Source: Sphingomonas crusticola (lineage in GTDB: Bacteria > Pseudomonadota > Alphaproteobacteria > Sphingomonadales > Sphingomonadaceae). From it: a stretch of DNA of 64,000 nucleotides. Under the pieces are notes generated by a model. It saw only the letters and a program-made list of their open reading frames with translations. It did not search any database and was not told the DNA's origin. Location: the NCBI RefSeq assembly GCF_003391115.1, contig NZ_QTJP01000001.1:1-64000 (forward strand), in the 5' to 3' direction. Position numbers and translations under genes: made by a program. Positions within the stretch are counted from its first letter, which is position 1. Every line of letters starts with the position of its first letter. Below, in pieces: positions 1-6,869 of this stretch.

Positions 1-156
1 CGAGCGCCAGAAGCCGGGACCCAAGCGGAAGCGGAATTGAGTATTGCGTCCCCGGAATTGCGTCGCCCGTCTGGAACGCGCTACAGGCCGCATCCTCGAG
101 CGTCAGAAGCCGGGACCCAAGCGGAAGGGGAATTGAGTATTGTGTCCCCGGAATTG
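1..156. repeat. Tandem direct repeat carrying a REP-like motif (two 60-nt copies)
   Basis: Positions 1-60 and 97-156 are near-identical 60-nt copies with a 96-nt period. Each ends in a motif of the form gaattgagtattgygtcccc followed by ggaattg (34-60 and 130-156). Related motifs lie at 506-532 in reverse orientation and at 30557-30580. The motif family surrounds a REP-associated transposase remnant at 565, so I read these as REP-like repeats. The first copy may extend off the left edge of the window. Confidence 0.7.
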
Positions 157-245
157 CCGCTAATAGTGCTTGGTATTACGCCGTTTTGGCATCCGACAAG
201 AGACGCTTACGACGCAGCTCAACGCAAACGGTAGCGAGGCCGGAT

Positions 246-413
246 ATGCCGATCACTACAACCGAACTGGCTGGCGGGATTGCTATCCTGATTGGCGTGC
301 CAGCGATCGCATATGCCCTGAACCGAAGGAGAAAGGGACTGGGCTGGGCTTTCGTTGGTGCGGTGGTGGTGATCGCCGTTGTAGGCAACGTCGTTGAGAG
401 GGTGGTTTCTTAG
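246..413 (+). CDS. Possible small membrane protein (55 aa)
   Basis: A 55-residue frame starts at ATG 246 and has two hydrophobic stretches: about residues 7-20 (beginning LAGGIAILIGVPAIA) and 30-46 (GWAFVGAVVVIAVVGNVV), separated by a basic NRRRKG loop. This would give a two-helix hairpin protein with a positively charged turn. The upstream gaggcc is only a weak ribosome-binding site. It sits between opposed REP-like repeats, so it could be cargo of a small mobile unit or a chance frame. No family recognised. Confidence 0.35.
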   Translation: MPITTTELAGGIAILIGVPAIAYALNRRRKGLGWAFVGAVVVIAVVGNVVERVVS

Positions 414-505
414 GGAAATGCAAACTCGTCGATATGACGCTGTTTGCAATCGCGGGGACTCAGCACTTTTCCGTATAGCAGGGAACATCACATTCCCTGC
501 TAGCA

Positions 506-532
506 GAATTCCGGGGACACAATACCTAATTG
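506..532 (-). repeat. REP-like motif, inverted copy
   Basis: On the minus strand this reads caattaggtattgtgtcccc then ggaattc, the same motif as at 34-60 and 130-156 but in opposite orientation. It lies 33 nt upstream of the transposase remnant. Opposed REP copies flanking a RAYT gene are the arrangement expected for such elements. Confidence 0.65.
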
Positions 533-564
533 ACCCGGACTACGCTGACGCATAGCGTAAGGCA

Positions 565-860
565 ATGGCCCGCCTCTCCGGGCTCGTGATCCCCGACGTG
601 CCCCACCACGTCACGCAGCGCGGCAACCGCCGCCAGCCGCTGTTCTTCAGCGACGAAGATTATGCGGCCTATCGCGATCTCGTCGCGGAGGCGTGCGCTG
701 CGCACGGGGTGGCGTGCCTCGCCTAGTGCCTGATGCCGAACCACGTCCACTGGATCCTTACGCCGCGCGACGTAGTCCGGCTGGTCCGAGCGTCCATGCG
801 CAGCGCGTCCACCTTATCTTAACGCCGCGCGACGCCGGCTGCTCGGCCCGGGGCGTGTTC
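565..860 (+). pseudogene. REP-associated tyrosine transposase (RAYT, Y1_Tnp/HUH family), broken
   Basis: From ATG 565 the frame reads MARLSGLVIPDVPHHVTQRG and continues with a typical RAYT N-terminus (NRRQPLFF, AAYRDLV). It meets an in-frame TAG at 724-726, at a place where relatives have a Trp-like residue (ACLA-stop-CLMPNHVHWILTPRD). The HUH signature HVH is therefore behind the stop. The frame ends again at TAA 820-822. A second copy of the motif, VHLILTPRDA, lies in another frame at about 808-837, so this is a rearranged, decayed gene rather than one with a single point mutation. RAYTs mobilise REP sequences, which fits the repeats at 1-156 and 506-532. The right limit is approximate. Confidence 0.75.
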
Positions 861-874
861 ATACCCGATTTCAT

Positions 875-893
875 TGGACAAAACAGGAACAAA
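875..893 (-). promoter_or_regulatory. LexA/SOS-like box of element A
   Basis: The top strand reads tggacaaaacaggaacaaa. Its complement contains GTTC-N7-GTCC, one base from the alphaproteobacterial SOS consensus GTTC-N7-GTTC. The box sits between a possible -35 (TTGGAC, 875-880) and -10 (TGTATC, 897-902) spaced 16 nt apart. The identical 19-mer occurs inverted at 28226-28244. No protein gene follows it; the transcript would be the unit ending at about 1061. Confidence 0.4.
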
Positions 894-1061
894 TCTGTAT
901 CAGGCGTGACGCGACGGGAGACTCCCCCGGCGCGTCCCGGATTTGCATACGCTCTTTGACATCGTTGGCTTAACCAAAGCGGTTCGCGGAACAGCGCGTT
1001 TTCTGACGAACGAACCAGAGCGGTAAAATCATCTAGTTCGAATCTGATGTTTTTTTATTTT
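875..1061 (+). ncRNA. Element A: conserved non-coding unit, candidate small RNA with its own promoter and terminator
   Basis: This segment is homologous along its length to the reverse complement of 28070-28244. Shared blocks in order are: the 19-nt LexA-like box, a tttga..ttgt..ttaacca block, cggttcgcg, gaacgaacca, cggt.aaatcatctagttcg (1021-1040) and a hairpin CATC...GATG (1030-1049) followed by seven Ts, A and four Ts (1050-1061). In copy B the hairpin arm is GGTG, which keeps pairing through a wobble. There is no plausible ORF shared by the copies, so a transcript of about 150 nt is a reasonable reading. Function unknown. Confidence 0.45.
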
Positions 1062-1240
1062 GCGCCGCTTGGATCGGGGCCCTGGACGGTCACCGTCCAT
1101 CCCGGCGGAGGGACGCGACGTTGCGGATATACCGCCAATAGCACGCAAGTGCGTTCGGATTGCGCCACGCTGTTGATGGTCCAACAACGCGGAAAATCCG
1201 GTTCAACAGACATCGCTTTTCGCCGGACGAACGGTGCGGC
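1062..1240. other. No gene seen
   Basis: This stretch lies between element A and the 3' end of the leftward cyclophilin gene. Short open frames here have no recognisable product, and I see no clear terminator for the cyclophilin gene. Confidence 0.5.
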
Positions 1241-1825
1241 CTACTTGACCCGCTTCACCGTGATGATCTTCACCCGCTGGCGGATGCTCTGGCCGATCGT
1301 CAGATAGTCATAGCCGCCGGGGAAGGTCGGCTTGGCGAGGATCTTCTTGGCGACCTCGATCCCGCTGACGACATGGCCGAACGCCGCGTAGCCGGCATAG
1401 GAGCCGCGCGCGTCGAGATCGGGGGCGGGGCCGAGCGTTATGAAGAAATCGCCCATCGCCGAGCCGACCTCGTTGCGCGCCATCGACAGCGTGCCACCGA
1501 CATGGCGCAGCCCGGTCTTGGTCGTCGGCTCATGCTTGATCGGCAGGAAGGTCTTCGGGATGTCGTGGTCGATCCCGCCCTGGATCAGGCCGTTGCCGGG
1601 CACACTCTTGCTGCGCGCCGCGCGGTAGAAGGTCGTGTTGTCGAACCTCTTGGCATCGACATAGCGCAGGAAATTGGCGGTCGTGATCGGCGCCCGCTTC
1701 GCTTCCAATACCGCCACGATAATGCCCTCGCTGGTGACGATTGCAACCTTGGGCAACGGGGCAGGGGCGGCGTGGGCGACGGTGCAGGCAAGCAGGGACA
1801 GGAAAGCAACATACAGGCGGGTCAT
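1241..1825 (-). CDS. Peptidylprolyl isomerase, cyclophilin type, secreted
   Basis: A 194-residue protein with a signal peptide (MTRLYVAFLSLLACTVAHAA) followed by one cyclophilin domain. Cyclophilin landmarks are NFLRYVDAKRFDNTTFYRAA, GNGLIQGG, the GTLSMARN segment and the FFITLGPAPDLDARGSYAGYAAFGHVVSG region. It should catalyse cis-trans isomerisation of X-Pro bonds in the periplasm. It is the last gene of the aroA operon and starts 16 nt after cmk ends. The order aroA-cmk-cyclophilin is noteworthy because cmk is commonly followed by rpsA in proteobacteria. Confidence 0.88.
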   Translation of the reverse strand: MTRLYVAFLSLLACTVAHAAPAPLPKVAIVTSEGIIVAVLEAKRAPITTANFLRYVDAKRFDNTTFYRAARSKSVPGNGLIQGGIDHDIPKTFLPIKHEPTTKTGLRHVGGTLSMARNEVGSAMGDFFITLGPAPDLDARGSYAGYAAFGHVVSGIEVAKKILAKPTFPGGYDYLTIGQSIRQRVKIITVKRVK

Positions 1826-1841
1826 AATGTAATCCCGAAGA

Positions 1842-2477
1842 TCAATCGTTGGCGGCGGTGAACGGCCGGTTCTCGGCCAGCGCGATGGCGGCCGCTACCG
1901 CCTGCTCGATCGTGAGGTCGCTCGTATCGAGCAAAGCAGCGTCGTCGGCCATTCGCAGCGGAGCGGCCGATCGCGCGGAATCGCGCTCGTCGCGCGATCG
2001 TATATCGTGCAGCACCGCCTCGAGATGAACGTCCAGTCCCATGCCGAGCAGTTCGTCGCAGCGGCGCCGTGCCCGCACCTCGGGACTGGCGGTCACGAAT
2101 AATTTGGCGTCGGCGTGCGGCGCGATCACCGTGCCGATGTCGCGCCCGTCGAGCACGGCGCCGCCCTGCTGGTCGGCGAAGCGCTTCTGCCGGTCGAGCA
2201 AGGCCGCGCGCACGTCGGGGTGGACCGAGACCAGCGAGGCCGCCTTGCCCGCGGCCTCGGACTTGAGGCCAGGATCGTCGAGCGCGCTGCTGAGATGATG
2301 CGCCGCCTCCAGCGCGTCGCTGGCCGAAGCGGGGTCGCCTCCGGCCTCCAGCACCGCGAGCCCGACCGCACGATACAGCAACCCGGTATCGAGATGCGGC
2401 AGGCCATAATGGCGCGCCAGCGCCCGGGCGATCGTGCCCTTGCCCGAGGCGGCGGGTCCGTCGACGGCGATGATCAC
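1842..2477 (-). CDS. cmk: Cytidylate (CMP) kinase
   Basis: A 211-residue NMP kinase that phosphorylates CMP/dCMP with ATP in pyrimidine salvage and CTP supply. The P-loop is GPAASGKGT near the N-terminus, followed by the [11 protein letters not shown] substrate segment, the [10 protein letters not shown] motif and the lid region RARRRCDEL with RDERDSAR. The start is GTG at 2477, which overlaps the TGA of the upstream membrane-protein gene (GTGA). A longer in-frame extension exists but runs through that gene and is not credible. Translational coupling to the upstream gene is likely. Confidence 0.95.
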   Translation of the reverse strand: MIIAVDGPAASGKGTIARALARHYGLPHLDTGLLYRAVGLAVLEAGGDPASASDALEAAHHLSSALDDPGLKSEAAGKAASLVSVHPDVRAALLDRQKRFADQQGGAVLDGRDIGTVIAPHADAKLFVTASPEVRARRRCDELLGMGLDVHLEAVLHDIRSRDERDSARSAAPLRMADDAALLDTSDLTIEQAVAAAIALAENRPFTAAND

Positions 2478-2728
2478 GTCCGCACCCCCCGCGCCATCAG
2501 CGCCTTGACCAGCCCGAACAGTGCGATTGCCGCCCACACGATCTCCAGCGCCAGCGATGCCAGGTTGAAATGCACCATCAGCGATCCGCCCAGCATCACC
2601 GCGCCCACGAGGTTCAACAGGTTGAACAGGACGAGGTTCATCGACTTGGCGAGGTTGGAATAGGCAAAGGCGACCACCATGATCGCACTGCCGATCAGGC
2701 CAATGATATTGGCGAGGTCGAAGATCAT
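2474..2728 (-). CDS. Small CBU_0592-type integral membrane protein
   Basis: An 84-residue, very hydrophobic protein with three predicted membrane helices, at roughly residues 5-25, 33-52 and 55-77. The sequence ([36 protein letters not shown]) matches what I know of the CBU_0592 family, whose function is unknown. Its ATG overlaps the stop of aroA (ATGA) and its stop overlaps the cmk start, so it is embedded in the aroA-cmk operon. A structural or regulatory role cannot be inferred from sequence. Confidence 0.75.
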   Translation of the reverse strand: MIFDLANIIGLIGSAIMVVAFAYSNLAKSMNLVLFNLLNLVGAVMLGGSLMVHFNLASLALEIVWAAIALFGLVKALMARGVRT

Positions 2729-4068
2729 GACGCGGTCGCGCCAAGCGACGTCATGAGCTCGGTAAAGATCGGGAAGCTCGTCGCTACCGGGGCCATGTCA
2801 TCGACGATCACGTCGTTCGCGGCGGCGAGGCCCGCGACCGCGAAGCTCATCGCGATCCGGTGATCGAGCTCCGCCGCGATTTCCACCGGTCCGTTCGCGG
2901 CAAGCGGCGTACCGTCCGTGCCCTCGATTACAAGACCGTCCTCGCTCTCTTTGACATGCGCACCGAGCCGGGCGAGGCCGCTCGCCATCAAGGCGAGCCG
3001 ATCGCTCTCCTTGACGCGCAGCTCCTCGAGCCCGCGCGTGACGGTGCGTCCCTTGGCCAGCGCGGCCGCGACGAACAGGATCGGAAACTCATCGATCATG
3101 CTCGGGGCGAATTCGGGCGGAACTTCGATCCCGGTCAGCGCCGATCCGCGCACGTGCAGGTCCGCGACCGGTTCGCCGCCCACCTCGCGCTCGTCGAGAT
3201 AGTCGATCCGCCCGCCCATCATCCGCAGCACCTCGAACAGGCCGGCGCGGGTCGGGTTGAGCCCGACATTCTCGATCACCACGTCCGATCCCGGCACCAG
3301 CAGCGCCGCGACCACCGGGAAGGCGGCCGACGAGGGGTCGCCGGGTACGACGATATGCTGCGGCTTCAATTCCGCCTCGCCCCGGATCGATATGATCCGC
3401 GCGCCGCCGGCATCGATCCCGACCGTCAGCTCCGCGCCGAAGCCACGCAGCATGCGCTCGCTATGGTCGCGCGTCGGCACCGGCTCGATCACGCGGGTGA
3501 TGCCGGGCGTGTTCAGCCCGGCGAGCAGGATCGCGGACTTCACCTGCGCCGAGGCGACCGGCAGGCGATATTCGATCGGCACCGCCGGCGCGATCCCGCG
3601 CAGCATCAACGGCAGCCGTCCGCCCGGGCTGGACGTGAATTCCGCGCCCATCAGCGACAGCGGCTCGATCACCCGGTTCATCGGCCGCTTCGACAGCGAC
3701 GCGTCGCCGGTAAAAGTCGCGACGATCGGATGGCTCGCGACCAGCCCCATCAGCAACCGGGTCGAGGTGCCGGAATTGCCCATGTCGAGTGCTTGGCTTG
3801 GCTGGAGCAGCCCGCCGACGCCGACGCCCTGGATCGTCCAGCGCCCATCGGCCCCCCGTTCGATCTGCGCACCCATCGCCCGCATTGCCGCGGCCGTGGC
3901 GAGCACGTCCTCGCCCTCCAGCAGGCCTTCGACCGTGCTGGTACCGACCGCGAGCGCCGACAACATCAGCGATCGATGCGAAATCGATTTGTCGCCGGGA
4001 ACGCGTACGCGGCCGGAAAGCGGCCCCGCACTCTTGAACGCCGCGGGGGAGGGGGCCATCTGGTGCAT
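2725..4068 (-). CDS. aroA: 3-phosphoshikimate 1-carboxyvinyltransferase (EPSP synthase), class II type
   Basis: A 447-residue enzyme that joins phosphoenolpyruvate to shikimate-3-phosphate in aromatic amino acid synthesis. Landmarks are [13 protein letters not shown] near the N-terminus, [79 protein letters not shown] and [12 protein letters not shown]. These are the class II EPSPS variants. The glycine of GNSGTS is present where the well-known glyphosate-tolerant CP4 enzyme has alanine. The start is ATG 4068; an upstream in-frame Met would add 21 unlikely residues. First gene of the leftward operon. Confidence 0.95.
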   Translation of the reverse strand: MHQMAPSPAAFKSAGPLSGRVRVPGDKSISHRSLMLSALAVGTSTVEGLLEGEDVLATAAAMRAMGAQIERGADGRWTIQGVGVGGLLQPSQALDMGNSGTSTRLLMGLVASHPIVATFTGDASLSKRPMNRVIEPLSLMGAEFTSSPGGRLPLMLRGIAPAVPIEYRLPVASAQVKSAILLAGLNTPGITRVIEPVPTRDHSERMLRGFGAELTVGIDAGGARIISIRGEAELKPQHIVVPGDPSSAAFPVVAALLVPGSDVVIENVGLNPTRAGLFEVLRMMGGRIDYLDEREVGGEPVADLHVRGSALTGIEVPPEFAPSMIDEFPILFVAAALAKGRTVTRGLEELRVKESDRLALMASGLARLGAHVKESEDGLVIEGTDGTPLAANGPVEIAAELDHRIAMSFAVAGLAAANDVIVDDMAPVATSFPIFTELMTSLGATAS

Positions 4069-4181
4069 TGGCGGCGGTCCTTGCCAGCGGCTCCGGCCCG
4101 TGGCAAGGCGCGCGGCGTCGGGCTGATCCACCTTACCGGGGCCGGATCGCCTTCCTCTCTTTTATCGGAGCTTTACCTGTG

Positions 4182-4493
4182 GTGAAACCTGAATGGGGCA
4201 CCAAGCGCTCTTGCCCCAAGTGCGGCACGCGCTTTTACGATCTCGGCAAGGACGATCCCATCTCCTGCGTCGAATGCGGCACCAACTTCGAAGCGGAGAC
4301 CGTGCTCAAGTCGAAGCAGCCCATGCCCTTCGACGCGCCCAAGCCGGCCGCGCAGAAGGAGACCGAGGACGCCGATCTCGCCGAGGATCTGGATGTCGAC
4401 GAGGATGAAGAGCCGAGCGCGGACGACGATGTCGATCTGGGCGGTGACGACGATATCGGCGTCGACACCGGCGAGAAAGAAGAAGACCACTAA
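4182..4493 (+). CDS. FYDLN-acid / TIGR02300 family zinc-ribbon protein
   Basis: A 103-residue protein starting at GTG 4182. The N-terminus is a zinc ribbon with two CxxC pairs (CPKCGTRFYDLGKDDP and CVECG). The second half is extremely acidic, rich in Asp and Glu, which is the hallmark of the TIGR02300 family of alphaproteobacteria. The function of the family is unknown; the zinc ribbon plus acidic tail suggests binding to nucleic acid or a basic protein partner. It is divergent from aroA with a 113-nt gap, a common alphaproteobacterial arrangement. Confidence 0.85.
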   Translation: MKPEWGTKRSCPKCGTRFYDLGKDDPISCVECGTNFEAETVLKSKQPMPFDAPKPAAQKETEDADLAEDLDVDEDEEPSADDDVDLGGDDDIGVDTGEKEEDH

Positions 4494-4504
4494 ATCTGCT
4501 GTAT

Positions 4505-4555
4505 CGGGCGTTTTCGCCCGCTTGCACGAGCGCCGCGCCTGATCTAAGGCGCGGC
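4505..4555 (+). terminator. Two hairpins after the FYDLN gene
   Basis: cgggcg-tttt-cgcccg (4505-4520) is followed by gccgcgcc-N8-ggcgcggc (4532-4555). Neither is followed by a clear T-run. They lie between the FYDLN gene and the tRNA and could stop transcription or act in 3' processing. Confidence 0.4.
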
Positions 4556-4598
4556 CCTCAAACGCCGCCGGCGCCATCCCAGGGCCGGCAAAAGGTAT

Positions 4599-4674
4599 GG
4601 GGCCGTAGCTCAGCTGGGAGAGCGTCGCGATGGCATTGCGAAGGTCTGGGGTTCGATCCCCCACGGCTCCACCA
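4599..4674 (+). tRNA. tRNA-Ala (anticodon GGC)
   Basis: A complete cloverleaf can be drawn: acceptor GGGGCCG/CGGCTCC, D arm GCTC..GAGC, anticodon loop ATGGCAT with GGC at 34-36, T arm TGGGG-TTCGATC-CCCCA, and an encoded CCA end. The length is 76 nt. It reads GCC/GCU alanine codons. Confidence 0.95.
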
Positions 4675-5207
4675 ACCTCTGCTCCCATATTCCGAGCGAA
4701 GCTCCGCTGAAGCTTGCGTCGACCGTCACGTCGTCGTCTGAAATGCGTCCGCTGTCGGCACGCACTGCAACCACGCGCGCATCGCTTCGCGGATCGCGGA
4801 GCAGACCTCGCGCGGCATAATCGTATCGCTGCTCACGGTCTTGGCCTCCGTAGAAGCATCTTCTTATCGTCCGGGCTGGCCGGTTACATCCATTACGGAT
4901 GTACATAGAGGCCGTATATCTGAATAAATGACACGATATTCAGCTATTCTGCCCCGTGATGATGATCCGACTAAACATTGAACATTAACCAATAACGGTG
5001 TGTTAAATATACACGGATCAACTAAATTAGTTTTGCTCGGAACGATATATATCCTTGTTTAGTTTTTGTTAATGAAGATCTTCTAAGATAGAGAGATCCT
5101 CAAGCGCTGGGGCGATGCTGCGCTTGTTATCAATGGCTTGCTACGTGGATGCTCTCACCGCTGCGTGACGAGGTCTGCGTCCCCACCCGCGCGGCGTCGA
5201 GATCAAG
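4675..5207. other. AT-rich intergenic region upstream of the TPS pair
   Basis: No convincing gene. From about 4900 to 5110 the base composition becomes strongly AT-rich (many AAT/ATA/TTA runs), unlike the rest of the window. It includes the palindrome gaagatcttc (5074-5083). This could be the promoter region of tpsBA and may mark imported DNA. A short antisense frame at 4690-4900 gives no recognisable protein. Confidence 0.5.
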
Positions 5208-6869
5208 ATGTTCAAGAAATCCCTATTCGCGGTGGCGGCTGCCGCTACCGCTCAGGCCGCTGTGGCGCAGCAGGCACCACCCGGCGTCGGCGTTCAGCTT
5301 CAGCAGATCCCGCCACCGCCCGTGCCTGCGAAAGCGGCTCCCGATATCAGTTTCGATCGGCCGAGCGCGTCACTTGCGTCGGAGGTGGGGGGGCCGGCTG
5401 TTCGGGTCGATGCCCTGCACGTAACCGGTCAAACGCTATATCCCGAAGCGGAATTGATCGCGGCTACCGGTTTTCTGCCCGGCCGCACCATGACGCTCGG
5501 CGAACTCCGCAACGCAGCGGCCAGGATTTCGGATTTCTACAACGCGCGCGGTCATTTTCTCGCTCAGGCCTATGTGCCCGAGCAGAACGTCAGCGCAGGC
5601 TCGGTGACGATTGCCGTGATCGAAGGCCGTTACGGCAAGATCGATGTCCGAAACACGACCAGGCTTGCTGATCAGCGTGCACTGAGCATCCTGTCCGGCT
5701 TGGACAGCGGCGATATCGTCGCCACCGCGCCGCTCGAGCGACGGCTGTTGTTGCTGTCGGACGTTCCGGGCGTTCGGGTGAAATCGACCCTCGCCCCCGG
5801 CGCGGCGGTCGGCACGTCCGATTTGATCGTCGATATCGCACCAGCACGCAGTGTCACCGGCAGCGTCGAGGCGGACAATGCCGGCAATCGTTACACCGGC
5901 ACCTACCGCCTCGGCGGCAGCCTCTATGTCAACAATCCTGCAGGCATTGGCGACGTGCTCAGCCTTCGCGTGCTCGGTTCGAGCGGCGGGCTCGGCTATG
6001 GCCGCGTCGCTTATCAGGCTCCGGTCGGCAATCTTACTGTCGGTGCGGCCTATACGCATCTGCGTTATGAGCTCGGTCGCGAATTCAATGCGCTCGATGC
6101 GCAAGGCAAGGCCGACATCTTTAGCGTGTTTGCCAGCTATCCGCTGATCCGCTCGCGCAATGCCAATCTCTACGCGCTCGCCAGCCTCGATTATAAACTG
6201 CTCGAGGACGATATCGGCGTCACCGATACGCGATCGCGGCGAAACAGCGGGGCGGTCACGCTCGGCCTCAGCGGCGATACGCGCGACAGCAGCGGATGGA
6301 ACAGCTTCTCGGCTGGCATGAGCTTCGGCAACCTTCATTTCAAGGACCCGCTCGAGCGCGCAGCCGACAGATTGACCGCGCGCAGCGGCGGCGGCTTCGG
6401 CAAATTCCAGGCTTCGGTGGCCCGGCTGCAGACGATCAGTGGCTCCTTCACCGTCTACGGCGCCGTGCGGGGTCAGGTCGCCTTCAACAATCTCGACAGT
6501 TCGGAAAAGATGGAGCTCGGCGGCGCCTATGCTGTGCGGGCCTATCCGGAAGGCGAGGCCTATGGCGACACCGGCTATGTCGCGACGATCGAGCCGCGGC
6601 TCAATCTCGATCGATGGACGCCCGGCCTGCCGGGTCATTTCCAGCTGATCGGGTTCATCGACACGGGAGAGGTGCGCTACGCCCACAATCCGTGGTTCGT
6701 CGGATCTAACCACGCGAGCCGTAGCGGCTTCGGCGGCGGCGTGAATTGGTTCGGCCCGCATGGTCTGGCCCTGCGTGCGAGCTATGCCCGTCGCCTTGGC
6801 GATGAAAAGGTGACGTCCGGCCCAGACAGATCCGGACGTTTCTGGTTCCAGATATCGAAGCTGTTCTGA
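5208..6869 (+). CDS. TpsB: ShlB/FhaC/HecB-family two-partner secretion outer-membrane transporter
   Basis: A 553-residue Omp85-superfamily transporter for the adjacent TpsA. It has a signal peptide (MFKKSLFAVAAAATAQAAVA), a proline-rich linker (residues about 24-45), a POTRA-type region (VRVDALHVTGQTLYPEAELI to VIEGRYGKI, about 62-150) and a C-terminal beta-barrel ending in aromatic Phe (FQISKLF). The barrel contains the typical RAYPEGEAYGD motif (VRAYP..E..GD) seen in ShlB/FhaC proteins. It should thread TpsA through the outer membrane using the TPS signal. The next gene overlaps by one base (TGATG), so the pair is translationally coupled. Confidence 0.92.
   Translation: MFKKSLFAVAAAATAQAAVAQQAPPGVGVQLQQIPPPPVPAKAAPDISFDRPSASLASEVGGPAVRVDALHVTGQTLYPEAELIAATGFLPGRTMTLGELRNAAARISDFYNARGHFLAQAYVPEQNVSAGSVTIAVIEGRYGKIDVRNTTRLADQRALSILSGLDSGDIVATAPLERRLLLLSDVPGVRVKSTLAPGAAVGTSDLIVDIAPARSVTGSVEADNAGNRYTGTYRLGGSLYVNNPAGIGDVLSLRVLGSSGGLGYGRVAYQAPVGNLTVGAAYTHLRYELGREFNALDAQGKADIFSVFASYPLIRSRNANLYALASLDYKLLEDDIGVTDTRSRRNSGAVTLGLSGDTRDSSGWNSFSAGMSFGNLHFKDPLERAADRLTARSGGGFGKFQASVARLQTISGSFTVYGAVRGQVAFNNLDSSEKMELGGAYAVRAYPEGEAYGDTGYVATIEPRLNLDRWTPGLPGHFQLIGFIDTGEVRYAHNPWFVGSNHASRSGFGGGVNWFGPHGLALRASYARRLGDEKVTSGPDRSGRFWFQISKLF

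Noticed and set aside
1047-1307. 86-codon plus-strand frame after element A
   Set aside because: Starts inside the T-run of the candidate terminator and overlaps the cyclophilin gene; no features of a real protein.
2860-4185. 441-codon plus-strand frame opposite aroA
   Set aside because: Shadow of aroA in a high-GC genome; composition is His/Arg/Asp-rich with no family features.
4610-4906. 98-codon minus-strand frame after tRNA-Ala
   Set aside because: It runs into the tRNA gene and gives no recognisable product; treated as intergenic.
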